This document shows, piece by piece, positions 23,454-28,413 of a stretch of DNA of 28,413 nt (its first letter is position 1; each line of letters starts with the position of its first letter). The stretch comes from JOPF133 sp035505095 (GTDB lineage Bacteria > Acidobacteriota > Terriglobia > Bryobacterales > Bryobacteraceae): contig DATJRE010000470.1 in assembly GCA_035505095.1 (NCBI GenBank), positions 1 through 28,413 on the forward strand, read 5' to 3'. The notes below the pieces were generated by a model. It was not told where the DNA came from and made no database searches. It was given only the letters and a program-made list of their open reading frames with translations. A program made the position numbers and the translations under genes.

Positions 23454-26276
23454 CTAAAACCGCACCCGCAACGCCAGTTGGAACGAGCGCGAATCGTCCA
23501 CCGCCGTGATCTGGCCGAACGTCGCGGAGGGATTGGTGGGGTAAGCGCCCGTGCCGAACACTCCGTTGACCGTCACGCCGTTGACGTGGTTGGTGAGGTT
23601 GAAGCCCTCCGCCATGGTTTCCACCCGAAACCGTTCCGAAAGGCCGAAGCTGCGGCTCAGGCGGGCGCTCAGGTTGAGGAAATCGGGACCGATTCCGGCA
23701 TTGCGGTTGATGAAAACGCCGTTAATGGTTGGACGCGCCGAGGTGCCCTGAACGGTGTTCGCGCCAGTGGTGATGTTAAAGGGCAGCGCGGAATAGTATT
23801 GCAGCATGGTGGTCAGTTGGAATCCGTGGCTGAGCCGCTCCCACGCCGTGGATGCGGGAGTCATCCGCGAATGCACCGTGCCTTCGAAGACCAGGCGGTC
23901 GCGCTGATCGTCATCCGACCGGCTGTAGTCCTGCCAGATATCGAAATTGTTGATCGGGGCGCTGAAGAAAAACTCGCTGACGTCGTCGAGCGCCTTGGAG
24001 TACGCATAGGAGATGCGGAAATTGCTCCACGAGGAGGGCCGTTCGACGAAAGAAACGTGCAAACCGTCGTAGTGAGAATCGGCCAGCGGGGAATACTGGC
24101 TGTCGTTGCCGTAGTTCGGGTTGGGGCGGCATCCGTTATTGGTTCCGGCCGCGGTACAGGTGGGCACGTTCTGATTCACCGAAATGATCAGGTGGATGCC
24201 GCGCAGGTGCTGATAGCCCACGCTCAGAGTGGTGTGGCTGCCGAGTTGCTGCTCGATTTCGAAGCTGCCTTGTTCCGAGTAGGCATTCTTCATGTTCGGG
24301 TCCATGGTGCTGAAGTTGAACAGCACCCCCGCCGGCAGAGTCAGGCTGCTCAGGATGTTGGGAAACACCGGCGCACCGGCTTGTCCGGGTGACAGGCTGA
24401 TGCTCACCTGGCTCAGGTCAGCCACGTTGGTGGTGTTGTTCGCGGAAAGCAGGGCGTTGGCCAGAGGCCGCAGCGGGATGCGGTCGTAGAAGAGACCGTA
24501 GCTGCCGCGAATCACGGTCTTGCGCGAGGCGAACGGCGTCCAGGCGAAACCGCCGCGCGGCGAGACGTTGCCGGTTTGGGTGGCGATGGTGCGGAGATAT
24601 TCCAGGTCGTAGCGCACCCCCAGGTTCAGGGTGAATCGCGGGCTGACGCGCCACTCATCCTGCGCATAAAAGCCGATGTTCGGATTGCTCTGGGTCACCA
24701 CGCTGTTGGCGAAAGTCTGTGTGAAGCCCGAGTTGTTGAAGGTTCCCGCGAGAAAATTCGCCATTGAGGAGAAGGAGTAGCTGCCGCGATAGGTGCGCGG
24801 AAAGGTGATGGTGTCGGCGTTGTAGAGGAAGTCCGCTCCCACCCGTATGGCGTGCGCTCCCACCTGGTAGGAGACGTTATCCACGGCTTCCGCCATCCTG
24901 TTCAGACGGGCGGTCGGCGACCCCGAGAGAGTGCCGAAGGACGCCACTCCCGAGATGCTCACGGCCGGGCCGATCAGGTCCGAAGGCGGGGCTTTCAGAT
25001 CGCTGTCCGTGAACTGCGCGCGGCTTTCGTTCACCAGGTGCGGCGAGAGCGTGGCGATATTGCTGAGGGCGATGGTTTGATCGGTGTCGTCCAGGTTGGC
25101 CGAAGCGCTGGGCGCGCTCAGGCCGCCCGCGCCGCGCGAATTGATGCTGGTTACGTGGTATGCGCTGTAGCGCGCGCTGAACAGGTCGCGATCGCTGAAC
25201 TGATGATCCACCTTGGCGAATACATTGCTGTTGTGAACCGGGTTGGGATAAATGCCGGTGTAGATCTGTGGACCCGGATAACCCACGGCCACCAGTCTCG
25301 CGTTGATCGTCGCCACGCTTGCCGGCGAGATCGTGGTGAGCCCCGACTGGTTCAATTCCCGCTGCTCGAAATTGGCGAAGTAAAAGGTCCGGTCCTTTAC
25401 GATCGGCCCGCCCAGGCTGGCTCCATATTGGGCCTCGGTGAGGGGGAGCGCGAGTTGCGCCAGCGCGTTGGCGGCATCCAGCCGCTGGTTGCGAAAATAC
25501 AGGTACAAGTCCCCGTGCAGCGTATTGGTGCCGCTCTTGCTGACCACGTTGACGTAACCCCCCAGTGCCCGGCCGAACTCGGCCTGCCCGCCGGAGGTCA
25601 CCACCTGGAATTCGTTGACCACGTCGAGGCCGTAAAAGACGCCCGTCACGCCGGCTGCATCGTCGTTATTCGAGAGGCCGTCTATGATGAAGCTGTTGGA
25701 GAAGTTCCGCTGGCTGCCGATCGAAATGCCTTGCCCCGGCACCGCCGAGGTCTCGGCGAAAAGTTGATTGGCCGCCGTGTTGGTGGGAGAGACACCGGGA
25801 ATCAGCAGCGCCAGGTCCAGGAAATTGCGTCCGTTGAGCGGAAGGTTGTTGACCTCGGCCTGTGAGATCGTGCCGGCAATTTGCGTGCGCGCCGTTTCCA
25901 GCAAATCCGCCTGGCTACTGACGGTAACCTGGCTTTGCGACGACGCCACCGTCAGCGCAATGGGGAGTTCAAAGGCTGACCCCAGCCCCACATTCACCGA
26001 GCGGGTTGCCACCGCAAAACCCGGGTGCTCCACCTTGATCTGGTATTGCCCGACGCTCAGGTAGGCGAAGCGAAACCGCCCCTCCTTGTCCGTAAGCAGA
26101 GTGCTGCCAAGGTTGGTATCCACCTGGCGCGCGGTTACTTTGGCCCCCTCAATTACCGCTCCGCTGGCATCTTCCACGCGCCCGCTGATACTGCCGTATT
26201 GAATGGATTCCTGCGCCGCGCCGGTTAAGGCGCCCAGCGACAGGAATGTAAACGTCGTCCACAATCGCAAACTCAC
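23454..26276 (-). CDS. TonB-dependent receptor with N-terminal carboxypeptidase-regulatory-like domain
   Basis: A 940-residue outer-membrane protein. The signal peptide is residues 1-21 (MSLRLWTTFTFLSLGALTGA). A transthyretin-like carboxypeptidase-regulatory domain covers about residues 27-110 (GSISGRVEDASGAVIEGAKV, GRFRFAYLSVGQYQIKVEHPGF). A plug follows (LLETARTQIAGTISQAEVN, LPLNGRNFLDLALLIPGV), then a large beta-barrel ending in a terminal aromatic (LRVRF). This is the large receptor class expanded in Acidobacteriota, and its ligands are mostly unknown. It is the first gene of the minus-strand cluster, so the cluster probably serves the import or sensing of its ligand. The start is GTG at 26276, 8 bases after GGGGAG on the minus strand. 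No obvious TonB box was found. Confidence 0.9.
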   Translation of the reverse strand: MSLRLWTTFTFLSLGALTGAAQESIQYGSISGRVEDASGAVIEGAKVTARQVDTNLGSTLLTDKEGRFRFAYLSVGQYQIKVEHPGFAVATRSVNVGLGSAFELPIALTVASSQSQVTVSSQADLLETARTQIAGTISQAEVNNLPLNGRNFLDLALLIPGVSPTNTAANQLFAETSAVPGQGISIGSQRNFSNSFIIDGLSNNDDAAGVTGVFYGLDVVNEFQVVTSGGQAEFGRALGGYVNVVSKSGTNTLHGDLYLYFRNQRLDAANALAQLALPLTEAQYGASLGGPIVKDRTFYFANFEQRELNQSGLTTISPASVATINARLVAVGYPGPQIYTGIYPNPVHNSNVFAKVDHQFSDRDLFSARYSAYHVTSINSRGAGGLSAPSASANLDDTDQTIALSNIATLSPHLVNESRAQFTDSDLKAPPSDLIGPAVSISGVASFGTLSGSPTARLNRMAEAVDNVSYQVGAHAIRVGADFLYNADTITFPRTYRGSYSFSSMANFLAGTFNNSGFTQTFANSVVTQSNPNIGFYAQDEWRVSPRFTLNLGVRYDLEYLRTIATQTGNVSPRGGFAWTPFASRKTVIRGSYGLFYDRIPLRPLANALLSANNTTNVADLSQVSISLSPGQAGAPVFPNILSSLTLPAGVLFNFSTMDPNMKNAYSEQGSFEIEQQLGSHTTLSVGYQHLRGIHLIISVNQNVPTCTAAGTNNGCRPNPNYGNDSQYSPLADSHYDGLHVSFVERPSSWSNFRISYAYSKALDDVSEFFFSAPINNFDIWQDYSRSDDDQRDRLVFEGTVHSRMTPASTAWERLSHGFQLTTMLQYYSALPFNITTGANTVQGTSARPTINGVFINRNAGIGPDFLNLSARLSRSFGLSERFRVETMAEGFNLTNHVNGVTVNGVFGTGAYPTNPSATFGQITAVDDSRSFQLALRVRF

Positions 26277-26426
26277 TCTGTTTTCTCCCCTTCTACAGAC
26301 CGCTCACCTGCCACGGATCGAGCCAGGTTTCCGGCCGCTTGATTCGGTTCGCCCACTCGCTGGCGCACGCGGCTCCGCATCGAAACAGAGCCGCCACCGT
26401 AAGCGAGCGACCTCGCGGCCGCAAAC
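26277..26426 (-). promoter_or_regulatory. Leader region of the receptor operon
   Basis: A 150-base gap between the Cys-rich copy B gene and the receptor start. It ends with a good ribosome site (minus-strand GGGGAG at plus positions 26285-26290). No clear -10/-35 pair, operator or hairpin is visible, so it may hold a promoter or the operon may extend from the Cys-rich genes. Confidence 0.3.
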
Positions 26427-26828
26427 CTAGCGGGAGAAGGGAGGAGGTCTTTCAAATAGCGCGAAGGCCACGCCCGGACGGCTGTGCGCGCCACGAGGTT
26501 GGCCGCCCAAGCGGGATTCGGGCAGGCTCCCGACGCCGGGAAATCGGTGCGACATCAGGCCGCGGGCCTGCGGAGCAGTCAGCCCCGGAGACTGCCCGCA
26601 ACCGCTGGCGCATCTCGTTCCGGCAGTCCACCCGCTTTCGTGAGGGCCCGGATGCCCGGATTTCCGGCACGAGGATTTGCCGTGGCAGCAACTCATTTCG
26701 CACGAGGAGCCGCCTGCCTGGAACAGGAGAGCCAGCCCGTCGAGCGGAGTGAGCAGCGCCAGGGCGAGACACAAACCGAACAGGCGGCACACCACGGACT
26801 TCACCGGGTTGTTGCGAATGCGGGCCAA
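26427..26828 (-). CDS. Small Cys-rich exported protein, copy B
   Basis: A 133-residue protein of no named family. A hydrophobic segment (residues 12-36) serves as signal or anchor. The cysteine cluster is C43, C47, C48, C54, then C73 and C77, fitting S-C-C-x5-C-x18-C-x3-C-G as in copies A and C. The C-terminus is ERPPPFSR. Histidines H49, H59 and H63 lie among the cysteines (SCCHGKSSC), which favours a metal-binding role. The start is TTG at 26828, immediately behind GGAAGGA on the minus strand (plus positions 26831-26837). No ATG in this frame precedes the hydrophobic segment. It lies 150 bases upstream of the receptor gene and 61 bases downstream of copy C, all on one strand. Confidence 0.68.
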   Translation of the reverse strand: MARIRNNPVKSVVCRLFGLCLALALLTPLDGLALLFQAGGSSCEMSCCHGKSSCRKSGHPGPHESGWTAGTRCASGCGQSPGLTAPQARGLMSHRFPGVGSLPESRLGGQPRGAHSRPGVAFALFERPPPFSR

Positions 26829-26889
26829 ATTCCTTCCATTGCCAGAGGCGCCAAACCCCCGGCCTCAATCTCAACTACAAAGGGGTCGA

Positions 26890-27291
26890 TTAAGAGAGGG
26901 GAAAGGAAGGCGGCGGCCGCTGCTGCAGAGCGTGGTGGCTGAGCCGCCCCGGAAGAGCCGTTCTGCCGCCGCGCGCCATGCCGAGAGACCGTGCCGCCGG
27001 CGCCAGGGAGCGAGTGCAGGGGGCCAGGAAGACGGTCGCGCCGGCCGTGCCCAAAGTCAGCCGGCCGCAATTGCTACCGCAGGATGGGCCTGAAAAGGCG
27101 GGGTCCACCGACCGCTTCGCATGTGCTTTGCAACTGCACTTCAGGTGGCCCCGGCAGCAGGACGGGACGGAAGCATTGGGGCTAAAAGCTCCCTCCGCCA
27201 AGGGCGCCAGGGAAGCAGCCGATACCAGCACAGCCAGGCACGCAGCCATCAAGCCGCGCGCGAGACAGAGAGTGTCGCTTCTTCCCAGCAT
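26890..27291 (-). CDS. Small Cys-rich exported protein, copy C
   Basis: A 133-residue protein, again without a named family. Residues 8-34 are hydrophobic (LCLARGLMAACLAVLVSAA) and look like a signal peptide. The cysteine cluster is C45, C46, C52, C54, then C71 and C75, and the C-terminus is QRPPPSFPLS. It keeps S-C-C-x5-C-x18-C-x3-C-G, with otherwise little similarity to copies A and B, so the three diverged long ago or by strong selection on the motif only. The ATG at 27291 directly follows AAAGG with almost no spacer, and TATACT lies 13 bases upstream, so the mRNA leader is very short. It is the first of the same-strand genes leading to the receptor operon. Confidence 0.68.
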   Translation of the reverse strand: MLGRSDTLCLARGLMAACLAVLVSAASLAPLAEGAFSPNASVPSCCRGHLKCSCKAHAKRSVDPAFSGPSCGSNCGRLTLGTAGATVFLAPCTRSLAPAARSLGMARGGRTALPGRLSHHALQQRPPPSFPLS

Positions 27292-27443
27292 CCTTTGGAG
27301 AAGAAGTATACCACGCGGACCTTGCGGGCGCGGTGCTCATCCGCAGTCTGCAACGGCGCCTCCGGCCCCTTCCAGGCGCCCAAGGCGATCAAGCGGTCGC
27401 TGGCCGCGCGGTGCGCGAGACCAAGCTTACTCGGCCCCGGCGC
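27292..27443. other. Gap between Cys-rich copy C gene and pyrophosphatase gene
   Basis: 152 bases with no gene apart from the candidate TATACT promoter element. GC-rich inverted patterns are present but none forms a clear terminator with a T-run. Confidence 0.35.
27305..27310 (-). promoter_or_regulatory. Candidate -10 element (TATACT) for the Cys-rich copy C gene
   Basis: TATACT on the minus strand, one mismatch from the sigma-70 consensus, 13 bases before the ATG at 27291. The expected transcription start would leave a leader of about 6-8 bases. No clear -35 element is visible. This could be the promoter for the Cys-rich genes and possibly the receptor cluster. Confidence 0.4.
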
Positions 27444-28016
27444 TTAGGCTCCGCTCCCTCCCGCCGCCGATCCCGCGCCTTCCGCTTCCGGGTGCGCCTG
27501 CAGATAGCGCTCGCGCGCGCGCCGGATAATCTCCCGCGCCTCCCGCGGGCCGTGCCAGCCGCGCATCTCGGTGCGCTTGCCTTCGAGCTCCTTGTAGATC
27601 GCGAAGAAGTGCTCGATCTCGCGCAGGTTGTGCGGGAACACCTGGTCGATGGTGTGGATCTGGTCGAAGCGCGGATTGCGCTCGGGCACCGCCAGAATCT
27701 TCTGGTCCGGCTGGTCCTGGTCCACCATTTCGAGCAGTCCCAGCGGGCGGACCACGATCATCACTCCGGGATAGCTGGCCTCGTCCACCAGTGCGAGCAC
27801 GTCCAGCGGGTCGCCATCCTCCGCCAGGGTGCCGGGGATGAAGCCGTAATCGCCGGGATAGTGCATGGGCGAATACAGCGCGCGGTCCAGACGGAAAACG
27901 CCCAGCGCGCCATCGTACTCATACTTGTTGCTGGAATTTTTGGGAATCTCGACGATCATGCGGACAATTTCGGGGCAGTCCGGGCCCGGCTCCAGATCGT
28001 ATAATCGCTTGGTCAC
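27444..28016 (-). CDS. ppa: Inorganic pyrophosphatase, soluble family I
   Basis: A 190-residue cytoplasmic enzyme that hydrolyses pyrophosphate to two phosphates and pulls biosynthetic reactions forward. The family I signature is intact: KYEYDGALGVFRLDR, HYPGDYGFIPGT and the metal-binding DGDPLDVLAL. It is slightly longer than the bacterial norm (about 175) because of a low-complexity Ala/Gly/Glu tail. The start is GTG at 28016 (MTKRLYDLEPG), 4 bases after the stop of the GntP-family permease gene, so the two are probably co-transcribed. There is no evident functional link between a gluconate-type permease and pyrophosphatase. Confidence 0.95.
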   Translation of the reverse strand: MTKRLYDLEPGPDCPEIVRMIVEIPKNSSNKYEYDGALGVFRLDRALYSPMHYPGDYGFIPGTLAEDGDPLDVLALVDEASYPGVMIVVRPLGLLEMVDQDQPDQKILAVPERNPRFDQIHTIDQVFPHNLREIEHFFAIYKELEGKRTEMRGWHGPREAREIIRRARERYLQAHPEAEGAGSAAGGSGA

Positions 28017-28020
28017 CCTG

Positions 28021-28413
28021 TTATGGTAGCAACGCGTGCAAGGCCAGCACGATGGCCAGGCCCACGGCGGAGGAGACGATCTTCATGGTGGTCCAGGAGC
28101 GCAGCGTCTCGGGAACGCTCATGCCGAAATACTGGTTGACCATCCAGAAGCCCGAATCGTTGACGTGCGAAAAGGCGGTGCCGCCGCAGCACAGCGCCAG
28201 CACCAGCCAATCGGGACTGTAGCCGGGAATGCCCTTCACGATGGGCGCGGCGATGCCCGCGGCGGTGATGATGGCGACGGTGGCCGATCCCTGCGCCATG
28301 CGCATGGCGGCGGCGATCACGTACACCACCAGCAGCGGCGAGATGGAAGACGTGATCAGCAGCTTGCCGAGGTAGGCGCCCACGCCGGAATCGACGATTA
28401 CCTGTTTGAAGGC
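28021..28413 (-). CDS. GntP-family permease, C-terminal part (partial)
   Basis: The gene runs off the end of the window, leaving about 130 C-terminal residues. The frame is open to the last base. Three hydrophobic segments are visible. The conserved GntP stretch AFSHVNDSGFWMVNQYFGMS is followed by TLRSWTTMKIVSSAVGL, typical of gluconate and related sugar-acid symporters of the inner membrane. Sugar-acid uptake would fit the plant-polysaccharide enzymes elsewhere in the window, but the substrate cannot be named from this part. It ends 4 bases before the pyrophosphatase start. Confidence 0.88.
   Translation of the reverse strand, partial: AFKQVIVDSGVGAYLGKLLITSSISPLLVVYVIAAAMRMAQGSATVAIITAAGIAAPIVKGIPGYSPDWLVLALCCGGTAFSHVNDSGFWMVNQYFGMSVPETLRSWTTMKIVSSAVGLAIVLALHALLP

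Noticed and set aside
23385..24392. Plus-strand frame of 335 codons opposite the TonB receptor
   Set aside because: The receptor frame has clear domain motifs; this one has none and is dominated by Val/Gly/Arg shadow composition.
26452..27529. Alternative frames on both strands across the Cys-rich genes
   Set aside because: They lack signal peptides and shared motifs. The chosen frames all show hydrophobic leader, S-C-C-x5-C and RPPP, which is unlikely by chance three times.
1..28413. tRNA, rRNA, CRISPR array, insertion sequence or phage genes
   Set aside because: None recognised by eye: no spaced repeats, no cloverleaf-like conserved segments, no transposase or integrase motifs. Small RNAs cannot be excluded without a covariance search.

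Overview
The window is a GC-rich bacterial chromosome segment, most likely from an Acidobacteriota of the Solibacter/Bryobacter type. I infer this from three things: the large TonB-dependent receptor with an N-terminal carboxypeptidase-regulatory-like domain, the exported beta-propeller/phosphoesterase fusion, and the secreted glycosidases. No marker gene or rRNA is present, so the taxonomy is inference. No tRNA, CRISPR array, insertion sequence or prophage gene was recognised.

Region 1 (1-8761, plus strand) is a tightly packed operon. It starts with the 3' end of an ETF-quinone-oxidoreductase/FixC-like protein ending in an eight-cysteine ferredoxin domain. ETF beta and a divergent ETF alpha follow. 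Next comes a corrinoid methyl-transfer set: a UroD/MtaA-type methyltransferase, a corrinoid protein, a stand-alone homocysteine methyltransferase domain, a DUF1638 protein, a RACo-type corrinoid activator, and a second, strongly similar UroD-type methyltransferase. Most junctions are ATGA overlaps or nearly so. The simplest reading is that one or two unknown methyl donors are demethylated onto the shared corrinoid protein. The homocysteine-binding protein would then take the methyl group, RACo would repair oxidised cobalt, and the ETF/FixC-like module would handle electrons.

Region 2 (8762-19130) holds exported enzymes with divergent and convergent promoters. It contains a GH43 arabinanase-like protein, a small cytochrome c, a histidine acid phosphatase lacking the usual C-terminal HD pair, a 1012-residue beta-propeller/phosphoesterase, and a GH38-type alpha-mannosidase-like protein.

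Region 3 (19131-26276, minus strand) is an eight-gene cluster read from high to low coordinates. The order is TonB-dependent receptor, membrane-anchored cytochrome c, DUF5666 protein, BNR-repeat protein with a CECCH site, small Cys-rich exported protein, short MbnP-like protein, Sel1-repeat protein, and a Tat-type Fe/Mn superoxide dismutase. Two further small exported proteins of the same Cys-rich family (26427-26828 and 26890-27291) lie immediately upstream. The three share S-C-C-x5-C-x(18-20)-C-x3-C-G and a C-terminal RPPP motif. Together this looks like an extracytoplasmic metal-handling locus, possibly for copper, that I do not recognise as a described system.

Region 4 (27444-28413, minus strand) has inorganic pyrophosphatase and the C-terminal part of a GntP-family permease.
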